A program made the position numbers and the translations under genes. 64,000 bases of DNA from Ceratodon purpureus (taxonomy: Eukaryota > Streptophyta > Bryopsida > Pseudoditrichales > Ditrichaceae), in contig CM026426.1 in NCBI GenBank assembly GCA_014871385.1, forward strand, positions 85,093,579 through 85,157,578, given 5' to 3'. Below the pieces are notes generated by a model, which saw only the letters and a program-made list of their open reading frames with translations, made no database searches and had not been told where the DNA came from. Positions 22,795 to 33,665 of the stretch are shown here, piece after piece. Every line of letters starts with the position of its first letter. Position 1 is the stretch's first letter.

Positions 22795-22960
22795 TTAGTT
22801 CAATGCTAGCAATATTAACTTAGTTCAATGCTAGCAATATTAACTTAGTTCAATGCTAGCAATATCAACTTAGTTCAATGCTAGCAATATCAACTTAGCT
22901 CAATGTTAGCAATTATTTAGCTCATTGTTGACTAGGAAAGAGATTTAGCTCATAGTAAGG
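22795..22960 (+). repeat. 25-bp direct repeat, five copies, next to the right end of element 1
   Basis: TTAGTTCAATGCTAGCAATA plus TTAAC or TCAAC is repeated five times, then grades into two degenerate P1 half-sites (about 22917 and 22942). It is subterminal, within 240 bp of the right TIR. Confidence 0.85.
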
Positions 22961-23004
22961 GACATCCTAGAAACTAGGGATCTTAGTCCCACAAATGCGT
23001 TAAT

Positions 23005-23029
23005 GTCCCATTTTAATGAATATGATGTT
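23005..23029 (-). repeat. Right terminal inverted repeat of element 1
   Basis: Contains GTCCCATTTTAATGAATATG, the exact reverse complement of 1390-1409, and ends GATGTT. It is followed directly by AGTG (23030-23033), the same 4 bp that precedes the left terminus. Confidence 0.72.
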
Positions 23030-23265
23030 AGTGTATTTTCACCCTTTACCCAATTGTCTTGAATAGCACACCACTTTTGGTAAATAGACTCCTCTACAAA
23101 GAACAGAGGATGTACATAGAAATGCCATTGTTGCTAGCTTCAGTAAGCTTTGAGTAAGAGTTGGAGAACAGAGCGGGCAGCATATAGGCTCAAGTCTACG
23201 TGCATTCAGACACTCATTCAGAACAACAAAATGTAAAGACTGAATAATATTGTGTAGTTGGGTTC

Positions 23266-23535
23266 TTAGGATCCTATGACGATAATTACATCTAGTGATT
23301 AAGGTGAACTACATTTCGGAATGAGCGTTTAAATGATCATAGGATCCTACAATTTCTCAATGAGCCCCGCTCTTCAATCTGAATGCATTGAGAGATCGTA
23401 GGATCCTACAATCTTTCAAACAGCCCCAAATTGGAGAGCGAAGCTCTACAAGAGATTGTAGGATCCTACAATCCTCAGAATGCTCTTTAGAAACTAATGC
23501 TGCTGAACTCAGAGATGGTAGGATCCTACGATTTT
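23266..23535. repeat. Palindrome P2 cluster, about 5 copies
   Basis: GATCGTAGGATCCTACAATC and variants at about 60-bp spacing (near 23268, 23335, 23395, 23455 and 23515), downstream of the minus-strand ParB-motif gene remnant. The centre GGATCC contains GATC. Confidence 0.9.
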
Positions 23536-23603
23536 GAAGAACGTCACAGATACATCTAACATTTCGGAAACATTCACAAAACTCTAATGCAATGTTTGCT
23601 TAC

Positions 23604-24901
23604 CTTGAATGCATTTGAGTGGGCAAGTCCTGATGTTGATGGCAGCAGCGATCGAGCCTCTTTCCAACTTCTGTGGGCAATTTTTAGAAGAGTAAGGTAG
23701 TTCCCCTCTAACCACACACCTGCAAGGTCTTGATTGAGAACGCGGGAATAATAAACAAGTAGGTTCCAATCGTTTTTTGCTTATACACTAGTTATGATAA
23801 AACTTCGTGCATCTCTCTTATCCTCCTCACTTAGACCACCCTCGTTGATGAAGGCTCTGTGTGCGGCCACAGAGTGTTGTCCGCTTATAATGATGAAGTG
23901 TGTTTGAGGGCTGATATCTTTCCAGGTTGGTTTCTGCTCAAAATACTCGTAAGTATTGGTAGGCACTACTTAGTAGTCCTCTTTGCAATATGGCGGCTGG
24001 CCCATCACTGGCATCTCATAGAGGTGCTAGAGTGACGGCTGAAACGGCATTGCCCGCTTCTGGTCCACATTTGACTAACTCGTTTCTTCTCCAAATTGCG
24101 ATATACAATAGTACCCGCCGGAGCTTGGTGGAGTTGGTCAATGTCCACTAGAAAGTCATCCTTTGACTGTTAATGTTTTTTGATGGGTAGCTTTCTAAAG
24201 ATGTGAAGTTTGGTGAACTTCTTCTCATAGAGAGCCCTCACTTGCTGCAGCTCCTTTAGTGTTTTCTCCGCCACTGTCTTGCTCGTCATGTTGACGACCT
24301 TTGCGAGGGTCATCTCATCAACCTTGGAGTCAGACTTCTTATGCAAAGGTTTCCTTGCTGGAGGCTCCTCTGCTTCTCTAACAGAAGATCTCCTCTTCTT
24401 CTTCAAGGGTGAGGGCGGAACTTTCTTCTTTCGCTCCATGTTGTATTTATGTCAATTTGCCTATAGCTCTGTCCAACCTTGCAGAATCCTTCTTATTGGT
24501 AATTGACTCTTTGAGACTACAAAGCCATGGTCTTTCATAGACTCATTTAGCTTTGATTTCAGAGCGTCTTTCTCAACAACAAGGGCGTATGTGTGACTAA
24601 TGTTTGCACTGGCAACAAACTCCAAACTTACTAATGCAGCATATGTTTCGCCAATTTTTGCCAGTTCTAGAACCTCCATGAATTTTGTCCCAAGCTTATA
24701 AGTATGGCCAGAAAGTGCGTTGTCATCCATGATTGCCTTCACTAGCGCAATGAGAACTCTCTCTGTCTCGGGTTCGACGGTCCAATAAAGGCCCCATTTG
24801 ACAATTTTATCAACGAGAAACCATGTGGTTGGTTTAGGGTCGGTGTTAATGGCCAAGGCAGGCACCCTCATCTCCATAGAAATTGCATCAATCAAAGCCA
24901 C
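23604..24901 (-). pseudogene. ParB-like motif gene remnant, element 2
   Basis: The minus strand reads an N-terminal segment (24901-24461), a basic segment (SPLKKKRRSS; 24439-24170), then EMPVMGQPP and PTWKDI...HFIIISGQHSVAAH (about 23966-23850). This parallels element 1's KSWGEI...KFMIINGQHSIVAS, and the order N-domain, basic region, GQHS box is the same. After an in-frame TAA (near 23791) the frame continues with WNLLVYYSR and IAHRSWKEARS. It then reaches a GTAAGC donor at 23603, the same place where element 1's exon 1 ends. Frame breaks between 24170 and 23966 and the stop mark it as inactive. No methyltransferase or HAD exons were found downstream. The GQHS similarity is clear; similarity of the N-domains is not visible by eye. 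Confidence 0.6.
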
Positions 24902-24994
24902 TAGTTGCCGTTGTTGTTAACGTCCTCAACTTGAAGCAAGTTAGACCTGTCCAAACCAAACCAAGTTATTAGATCTCATTCCATCCCCATATGT

Positions 24995-25200
24995 GATTGT
25001 AGGTACTAGGATCCTACGATCTTCAAGTTTAGTGGCGTTTTAGGATGAGCATTCCAAGGATTGTAGGATCCTACAATCTCTTAGAGAGCCTCGAATTGGA
25101 GAGCGGAGTTCTACAAGAGATCGTAGGATCCTACAATCTTGGAATGCTCTTCGGAAACAAACGTTGCTCAACTCAGAGATCGTAGGATCCTACAATCTCT
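24995..25200. repeat. Palindrome P2 cluster, 4 copies
   Basis: Copies near 25000 (with an insertion), 25057, 25119 and 25177 at a 60-bp period, directly upstream of the minus-strand ParB-motif gene. This parallels the P1 array upstream of its element 1 counterpart. Confidence 0.9.
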
Positions 25201-28200
25201 CTCTTCATTAAACTTTTTGGGGCGCCTATTCGGTATCATTTATGATCGTGTAATCATTAAGGCTGTATTGCTAAGGAACTCCTTGATTTTGCCATTGTTG
25301 GAACAATACCTCCAATTGACAACAATATAAACTATGTCCACTTCTGAATGAATCGTATCACTAGTTTAATGGTTTAACACAAAGATCACTAACTTGTAAT
25401 TGATAGAATGAAAAATTCAATGAATACCTATTGTTCAAAAGAACGATGCGTTGCTTTTACCAAGGAAGGCACCTTAAAGTTGCTCAATTCCAAGTTCCGT
25501 AAACATGAGAGTAGAAAGGATGATCGTTAATTGTTCCTTTGTATTAAACCAAAGTGAATGTTAATCCACTGCTCCACAACAAAGACGTTAGGTTGGTCAT
25601 ATTGCTTGGCATTCTCTATCATGAATAAGCCTTCAACTGACACTCAATTACGCAGAAAGGATGAAACGGAATCACGTAGAATTGAAGGCAACACATGTTG
25701 AGAGACAGTGACGTATCATGTAATTTACCTGATATCAAAGCGTTGCACTCTTTCTGAAGGATGCAATGTAGCAACGCAACACCCTCTTGCGACGTTAAAC
25801 CTTGCCCCGACGGTATACCTTAAAATTTCGCACCTCAAGGGGTTCGAAGAACGCGTAACTTTGTATAGCCAAGTTGGGGAAGCGGATGTAAGCTGGATGC
25901 AGAAATACAGAATGAAAGGTACACACAAAAATGGAGACTAAGACAAAGATAAGAACGATCCAAAGACCCAAAATACCGAGCGGATGGAGAACAAATACAT
26001 TGGAAGAACATTGCTTATCTATGTGCAAAGGTATGAAGGCAGAAATGGCAACGACAAAGGCGCAAGAGAGGGCGAAAGCAAAGACAAACGCAAAACATCA
26101 AAAGCGACGACTCACGAGAGGATCGCGAGAATTCTAGAGCAAAACACTACAGGGAGATGGCACTACGGCAGAAATAGTGAATGCGTAGAAAATGGGAACA
26201 AAACCAAGACGCAAGTCTCTGAGGAGTTGCGAGAATTCAAGAAATCGGGTTTGGGAATATAGACGGGTTTAAAATCTGGCACGAGGTGAAATAATTAGAA
26301 TTCTCACCGTGGCGGCGGTTTCTTGAGAGCTATCTACTAATTATATGTTAATGATGGTTAACGCCATCATATTTAACACGGCTAACCTTGGGCAAAGTGT
26401 ATAAACCCGCCATACTTTCTCAATCTAATTGGAATATTATATATTACATGTCTTAATAATAATCCAATTAATCTTATTGACAAGGGTATATTTGCATTTA
26501 TGTCGAAATAGATGCACAATTATTTTCAATGTATAAGTAAGACCTTGAATATCTAAGTGTATAAGAAAATCTACTATTGTGATTTAATTTATTTTAGATG
26601 TCCACAGAAATAATTATCTTAAAAACATGTAAAATAAGATTCCAAAAAATAAAATGAAGGTAGATACTAATAAATACTTAAGGCAACTTTCAAAAATTAA
26701 AGGAAATAAATATTTAGAAGGTTATCATGAATATAAATAAAACAAAAAAACAAAGACCTAGATTAAGTAAAAAATAACGGAAGAAAGAAGATAAAGAAGT
26801 AAACAAAATAAATATATATAGAGAGGAAGATAAAAAAATGATTAAAAAATCTCAAGAACATCAAAAATAAATATTCAAAAATTCTCGTGGACATGGATGC
26901 ACAATTGTTTTTATTATATGCATAAAAAGGGGATTTATGTTCAATGTTTGAAACTTTAAGTTATACAATGTGATTCACTATTTTTTTGTATATACATACT
27001 CAATACAGTACAACTTACATAACCGGTTAGAACGTAAATATCTTATTCAGTTAATATGAATATAAATAAAAGACAATATACGCATCCTTGTGACCATGGA
27101 GGCACAATCATTTTTATTATATCAATAAGAAGGGGATTTATGTTCAATGATTGGAATTATTAATTTTTATTAATTTTTAATTTTTAACTATCTTATTATT
27201 ATTTTTAGAGAGTTCTATTCAAATTCAGATTTTATTTGTTTTCAATTTGAAATTAAAAATATACCACGTACTGAAAGTCTGTGATATACGACTCTATTGA
27301 AAGGGTTCAGGATTCAAGGTTTAGGGTTTAGGGTTTAGGGTTTAGGGTTTAAGTTTAGGGTTTAGGGTTTAGGTTTAGGGTTAAGGATTCAGGGCCTTAA
27401 GTCACTCTTTCACTCAAAGCCCTCTGTCTAGGAGATTAGAGGGAGTAGAAGACACTTGATTATCATTTTAGTTTACAAGATAGACATGTGGCTAGGACTT
27501 CACAATTGGTAGTGAATTACACTATTTTCATCATTTTTAGTGAATGATCTCATGGTTTAGTAACAATTCTCACTAGTCTATTGCTTCTACGTGCTTTCAA
27601 ATAATTACTTTTTCAATCATAGAGACTTGTTCATTTCTTCAGCTCCTTGAGAATGATTGCATCTCTACACAAGCCTCAAATCTGAACGAGTTCTTGATCT
27701 TGATCCCCGCCATTGTTGCATGAGAAGTAACAACCGTGGTGATTCCAATTCATCAATGCGACATCATTTCCAACAGCGTGCCAGTCAAATAGAATTATTT
27801 CTGAACAAGAACTGAATGCTTGGCGTTGTCTAAAGCAAATGTGAACACAGAGCCATGGATCCTTTGAAAGCACATATGAAATGAGCGCTAACTTGATTGA
27901 GTGCATACATGAACTGAGAGCTTTGCATTTTTTAATAGTGCGGGCCTCATTGAGCGGTTTGTGTTGGTTGAGTGGGTTTATAAATTGAGAGCTTTGCGTT
28001 TTTTTTATAGCAGATATAAAGTGAGGGGTTTAAGCAGATTGAGTGTAGATACAAATTCAAGGCTTAGCTTTGCAATGAAGTAAAGAATCTACGAAGTTGA
28101 AGATTTGTATTAAACATAAGTCGTCTCCATTTTAGGCTTATCGTTATTTGTTTTCATCTACGTGCGTTCTATCGACATCATATTCTCTTGAGCTTCAGCA

Positions 28201-28730
28201 GCTACACACTGTCCTTAAGCTCCGTCATGTTGCATCATCGATTCCGCAGCGTCAATAGCGGGCAATACGGACCAAAATCGATCTCAATCACAGCTATGGC
28301 AAGTTTCCTCGCCATTAAGTTGTTTGCTTAATTAGGTTGATAATTTGTAACAATTGCTATATGACAAACCTTGCATGGACATAAGTCTTGCTTGCTCCCT
28401 CGATTACTATTTGTTTTCCTATACAACACAGGTTCTTGGACAATTAATTTTTTCCAGCATACATCAGGACGCTCGAACCCCTTGCATCTTGCCTTTGACA
28501 GGCGTTGCTGTATTTGCAAGTGTAGATAACATTCAATCGCATGTTAAGTGCATTGGAATCATTTCAATGACAATTTCTTATGCATATTAGAAGTAGTTTT
28601 TTCAATTGATACTTTTAGTTGCCGCTAAGCAAATATGCAAGTTAATGTATTATCACATAAACTTGTAGAGTTTGATCATTACTCCTTGTATGGACCGATA
28701 TTCACGCAAAAGTATGGCGGTTCATTTGTT
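25201..28730. other. Central spacer of element 2, no gene recognised
   Basis: AT-rich, with only short open frames lacking recognisable domains. It contains the telomeric tract at 27318-27390. It corresponds in position to the 6.7-13.5 kb spacer of element 1 but lacks the satellite. Confidence 0.55.
27318..27390 (+). repeat. Interstitial telomeric repeat (TTTAGGG)n
   Basis: About nine copies of the plant telomere heptamer, mostly perfect, with two one-base contractions. G-rich on the plus strand, the orientation opposite to the 8513-8590 tract, as expected if element 2 is inverted relative to element 1. Confidence 0.93.
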
Positions 28731-28732
28731 GG

Positions 28733-28984
28733 ATTGTAGGATTCTACGATTGTCATTAAATTTTTGAGAAGCCTCTGGGCTGGCCCTCGAAAGATCGTAG
28801 GATCTTACGATCCAATGAAAATATTTGCCATTCGCTAACGGCATGAGAAGATCATAGGATCTTACAATCCCATAGGTGGCTTTGCCATCCACTAAGGGCT
28901 TCACAAGATCGTAGGATCCTACAATCTTGTGCGCTGTTGTGCCGTCTGAGGTTTCTCAAAATAGATCGTAGGATCCTACAATTC
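28733..28984. repeat. Palindrome P2 cluster, 5 copies
   Basis: Copies near 28733, 28792, 28850, 28907 and 28963, spaced 56-59 bp. It lies upstream of the plus-strand transposase-like remnant, mirroring the P1 array upstream of the element 1 homologue. Confidence 0.92.
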
Positions 28985-30532
28985 ATTGAGGACATCCACC
29001 ACAAAAACTTGGGGGTGTCACTCCAGCCTTGCTTTGCTATTAAATAGAGGGTCCACGGTGATAATCGTAATATCCAATGTTTTTTTCTATCCTAGGTTCA
29101 CATCACCACTTCTCTGCTCAAAGAATTGCAGTCACTGCATCATGTTTTCTAACGAGATTGATTTCTTGCACACTTGCAGGTGATCAAATATGTCAACAAG
29201 TGTCAGAGAAGACAATGACTTCATGGATCCAACGCGTGATAACTACAACTCTGACACAAACAAGGAGCAAGACCCATTTATACCTAGGCAGAGCGTACTC
29301 GTCTGCTATCATGGCCATGGAATTCTTGGCCATGCCGTTGTCATTTAAGTGAATTCTATTGGGTGTTGACTTGGAGTCGACATTGAGAACACCACTCCCA
29401 AGATGACCCTCCTTTGTTCCATTGAAATAGATCCAATGGCGCTCTACCTGCCTATGCAACCTCTACAAACGAACATCTCAATCTTGGCCGACGCGCTTGG
29501 TAGAACGGTACTTTGGGAGATGAGGAACATGATGCGGAATACGCGCAATGGAGAAAGCTCGGAATCCACAAGTTCTCTCCCATATGTCCCTTAGGCGGAA
29601 TGGGTTGGGAAGGTTGTGAAGCGATTAAACGATAATGCGGATATCTTGGCCTCTAGACAAATCAATTGCGTGCGTCCAGAGGATCCATTTATGGACCACA
29701 CGGGAGTAGGATACATTGAAGTCACATTGTTGGACGTCTTCCTCGAGGATCCAAGTGAAATTATGAGTCATCGTAGGTAGCCCATAGCGAAGTGTGTATT
29801 TAAGAGCGGACATATGCTCAGCGAGTCAGTTGAGTATTTGAATCTTCATCCTGACGCTGTTGACACCCAAGCCCATCTCGGAGGCCGCCCAAAGGCCGCT
29901 TACCAATTTATTCGGCACAAAAAACAAGTTGACGAGAACCTCAATCTCTATGCCAGGCTTCATAGCAATTCAGGCTTTATGTTCCTAGAGTTGTTGTTCC
30001 ACCGAGTGTGTCAGCTTATTCAAACCCCAGAATACACTTTTCATTTGACAAAAGTATTGCTTAAATGACTTTGACAAACGCGAGGATTATGCACAGTCCG
30101 GCAGTGGCCAGTTCCACTATGTGGGGAATAATAGGAAGCAGAAGTATGGCACGCTGCACAGAATGGATGTTTGCGCTACGGCATGGTACAAGATTCATGG
30201 TATACCAAATTCAGAGTTTCACAAATACATGGACTAGTATAAGAGAGGCGTCGTATCTTTGACGCACGGAAACAAGGATGTCAAACCGCCTTGCCTTAGA
30301 GGAGTGCAAGCATTTGGGACAATCACAACCAATATCAATTTGGAGACAACAAATCTTATACCCAATCGGATGAGAATGATAGCACCCGGCAGGATGGACA
30401 CACTGAAGTTTCTATCCTTTGGTCATAGTTGGAAAATGATCCAACAGGACGCCACCTAGGTACTAACTATGCACAACACACCCTCGTGTCAATTTATTCC
30501 TGCGATCGCGGGACATCCACGATCTACCTTCC

Positions 30533-30812
30533 GTCATAGGATCCTACAATCTTACTGTGGATCATCGGTTCATCCGATCTATAGAGAGGTTTAAGTTATG
30601 AGAAATATGTATGGCTACCAATTGCTCTCCTTCATGATTGTAGGATCCGATACGATCTACATGGAGGTCTTATTTGCAAGCCCTGAGCACGGCAAAACTG
30701 CCCTCTTATCTAGGATCGTAGGATCCTACAATCTACATAAAGGTCTTAGTTGAGAGGAAGTTTTACTACCACATTGCCATCTACTCTAGGATCATAGGAT
30801 CCTACAATTTGT
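30533..30812. repeat. Palindrome P2 cluster inside the transposase-like remnant
   Basis: Four copies near 30535, 30638 (rearranged centre), 30715 and 30793, between the segments matching PPSWKW and the CxxC pair of the element 1 homologue. Probably intronic. Confidence 0.88.
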
Positions 30813-31176
30813 CTTCATTTAGCATGGCTTAAATATTGTGTGCCTCTATGATTAACACATTGCTAATGCTTATGAAGAGTACCGGTAGAAGACACTCTTG
30901 ACGAGCTTATTGTTTGGATTGATGTGCAGACCAACTTATAATCTGGGTTACCCATGGTGTCTCAATCAGCTGTTTGTAGGATGAAGAAACAACACTTCAA
31001 AAATGTCGCAATCAAACTTGTCAGGAGTTTCTTTGTGAAGTGCACAGAGTGCGACACTCTTCTCCAGTATATTGACCGATTAGTGAAGGGCTTGCCAAAG
31101 TACCCCTCGTTTGTAAAACAAAAACATGACCATTGCAATCTTCAATTGTCTTGTAGGCGTCTATACCACATTTGGA

Positions 31177-31209
31177 GGGGGGGGGGGGGGGGGGGGGGGA
31201 GGGGGGGGG
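31177..31209 (+). repeat. Homopolymer G tract (G23-A-G9)
   Basis: Twenty-three G, one A, nine G on the plus strand, within the decayed transposase-like gene. It could form a G-quadruplex or be an assembly or sequencing problem. Confidence 0.95.
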
Positions 31210-32895
31210 CAAGAGGCAGAAGGGCGAAATACTTTGTATTATCCACAATAAAATGAATACCGCGAAGACGGCTATCCCTCAAATGCGGGTCTCCACCAAA
31301 CATACTTTACCCTTAGGACACTACCCTATGAACGTAACAGGCATGGTCACGCATGGGCAAGGCGATGGTGCCTACATTCACTTTTCCATAGACTTGTGGC
31401 GAGACGACTCTAACTACACTATCCCCACGCTTGCGAGACTGCTTCGGCGTCTTGAGGAACCACCCATTCGTCAATCTAAAAGACTTTTTCCTCACAAGCC
31501 CGCTAACTCCTTCTTTTGAGCCATCCTAAGGGGAAAGTCCAGATGTATTGACTTACTACCCCTGGTAAGGAATAACTCCACCGAACACGTTTTGCTCCGA
31601 GAGGAGCTATATTTGCAGTTGGATAACTCCGCAAAAGGCAATAAGAATCAATCTCTTATGGGGCTCTTGTCGATGCTGACATATTGGTGAGTATTCAAAG
31701 AAATCCAAGCTGATCTCTAATTGGTGGGACACACACACGAGGATATTGATGCCTACTTTAGCCATTTGTCTAAGACCTTGAAGAGTCATAATACTTACAT
31801 TGTTGCGGACTTGATGTTGTCTTTCATGAAATCGCAAGAATTGAGTTTAATACCCGAGTTTGTTTAGGAGGTTGTGGATTTCAAATCATTCCTTGACGGT
31901 TATCTCATTGACGGAGCGGATGTTCTCGTGGGCTTAGGATATATCCACCTCTTTAAATTCTATGTAGACGATAGCGGGTGGCCTGTCATGCGATTCAAGG
32001 AGTTTGCAGCTGTCTTGCATAGGCTACCTAGAGACAAGTCCGCTATCCGTTTGTTCAAGGTGGATGCTTACAGAAATCTAAAGATACCATTTGGCATCCT
32101 GAATCCAGTCCCTTTCAAAAATTTGTGGAGCAATGAGACTCTTGCGTTCACCGGCAACCAAGACAAGGCAAGAAAACAGGTTTCCAAAAATATCGTCAAA
32201 AGTCATTTTTGAAGGGTCGAATTCAAGGTTATATAGAATTTTGGAAGCGCAGGATGCTTGAATGTTTGGGATTTTGAAAGGATTTTCCTCTATGTATTGA
32301 ATATAGGAAGGACATTCTTGCGGAACTGGAGGAACCTCTTCCTCCTACCCCTATGACCTTCGTAGAGGGTTTCTGGCCTATATATGATTGGTCAGGCATA
32401 GATAGTGAGCCTTTATCACTCTTCCCTATGGCAGATGTTACACCTAAGGATGAAGAACCGGAGCCCTATTGCGGCCCCAAGTCCGCTCAACTGCAAACCC
32501 CCTTGAATCTATGGCAAGATGTCCTACCAGGAGCGTGGATCCTACTTCGTCCCTCCGATCCAGATATTTATCCCATTTGGTTAGGGAGAATATGATTAGT
32601 AGTCAATCGTGAAGAAGGAAATGCGGACTATGGACAGTTCATTATCAAATATTGGGAGCCGAGAAATTGACAAACTCACCGCAGAAGAAGTACAAGAATT
32701 GTTGGGACGCAACTTGGGTACGAGAAGATTGACGTCCAAAAGAAGTTCATGTTACTTTAGTGCTCTATGTAAAATCCACAACAATAACAGACCCTAAGAC
32801 ACAGAGAATCCCAAAGGACTCTCAAGTAAAAGCATTGGCTAATTTTGAAGCTGCAAACCTAATGGATCCGTAGTTGTCGTAAAGTTAGTCGCTAC

Positions 32896-33665
32896 ATCGT
32901 GGGATCCTACAATCTCCACTTCCTAGTTTCTAAGTGCTTCATTTTGCCTAGTAATAACCGAGAAATCATCGTAGGATCCTATGATCCTCTTGAACATTCG
33001 CTAATTGTGATCAGGTTGATACTTATTTTAATCATACTGCACTTATTTTGATGTTTCCTTCAGCTGTCGACAATGTATGAGTATTCTTTGGATGCTTCTG
33101 TACAGTTCATAGAATCCTCTAATGTGATCTGTTTTTACATCTATGGTTGCCAAACATCATAGGATCTTAAGGTCTTACTTACTACTTGCCAATATAACAA
33201 TACCCACATGTTTGATAACTTTCACACATAAACCTGTAGAAACATCGTAGGATCCTACAATCATGTTGTAGTTATATTGCAATATTTTGATGTTCTCGAC
33301 AATTGTCGACAATGTATTAGTACTCTTTGGATTCCTCTTTACTGTTTATGTAATGTTCTAACGTGATATGTTTATATATACCTGCTTGCCGTAGATAGTA
33401 GGATCTTACGGTCTTTTACAAGTTGCAAATATTACAGACCCACATGCTTGATAAGTTTTGCACTTAAACTCGAGGAATGCTATAACGTCCTTTACATATC
33501 ATATTTAAATGGTATCACATGCAACAAACAAATTACTTTACTTGGACTGCCACAATCTTTACATAGTCATTTGCTATATTTTGCATCCCTACAATCTGTT
33601 GTCTCTCTCATTTTTTATATCCATTACTGTCCTTGTTGGATCATAGGATCCTACGATCCACCTAT
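32896..33665. repeat. Palindrome P2 copies at the right side of element 2
   Basis: Copies near 32898, 32965, 33155, 33243, 33395 and 33640, more diverged and less regularly spaced than elsewhere, downstream of the transposase-like remnant. Confidence 0.85.

Larger units (their letters stand above)
1385..23029. mobile_element. Element 1: roughly 21.6-kb TIR DNA transposon
   Basis: The two ends carry an inverted repeat. The left end at 1385-1409 contains CATATTCATTAAAATGGGAC, and the right end at 23005-23029 is its reverse complement. Over the 25 bp there is one mismatch. The repeat is flanked directly on both sides by AGTG (1381-1384 and 23030-23033), a candidate 4-bp target-site duplication. 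Inside are two divergent genes, telomere-like repeats, a satellite and many copies of palindrome P1, none of which occur outside these limits. The boundaries come from reading alone. The shared gene content and the confinement of P1 support them independently. Confidence 0.72.
29165..32770 (+). pseudogene. Transposase-like gene of element 2 (VGHTHEDID), heavily decayed
   Basis: Homologous pieces appear in the same order as in the 5493-2623 gene: LADALGRTVLWE (about 29485); EVTLLDVFLEDPSEI (about 29720); MDVCATAWYKIHGIP (about 30165), matching IDVCQVAWYKILGVS; a KCTECDTL Cys pair (about 31040), matching RCGTCDKL; IHNKMNTAKTAIP (about 31240); NVTGMVTHGQGD (about 31330); LVGHTHEDIDAYFS (about 31720); and a C-terminal part with WILLRPSDPDIYPIWLGRI (about 32540). 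Several frame changes and stops interrupt it, including TAG near 31865 and TGA near 32593. A poly-G tract replaces about 20 codons near 31177-31209, and a P2 cluster splits it at 30.5-30.8 kb, perhaps an intron. Inactive. Confidence 0.72.
23034..33665. mobile_element. Element 2: decayed, inverted relative of element 1
   Basis: It contains, in inverted order, relatives of both element 1 genes: a minus-strand NGQHS-type (here SGQHS) gene at left and a plus-strand VGHTHEDID gene at right. G-rich-orientation telomeric repeats lie between them. A different palindrome family (P2) occurs throughout and never outside 23.26-33.67 kb. I could not find its TIRs, so the limits given are those of the P2 copies, with the left edge set at the end of element 1. 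Confidence 0.6.

Noticed and set aside
8513..27390. A true chromosome end or telomere
   Set aside because: The repeat tracts are short, interstitial and flanked by element DNA on both sides.
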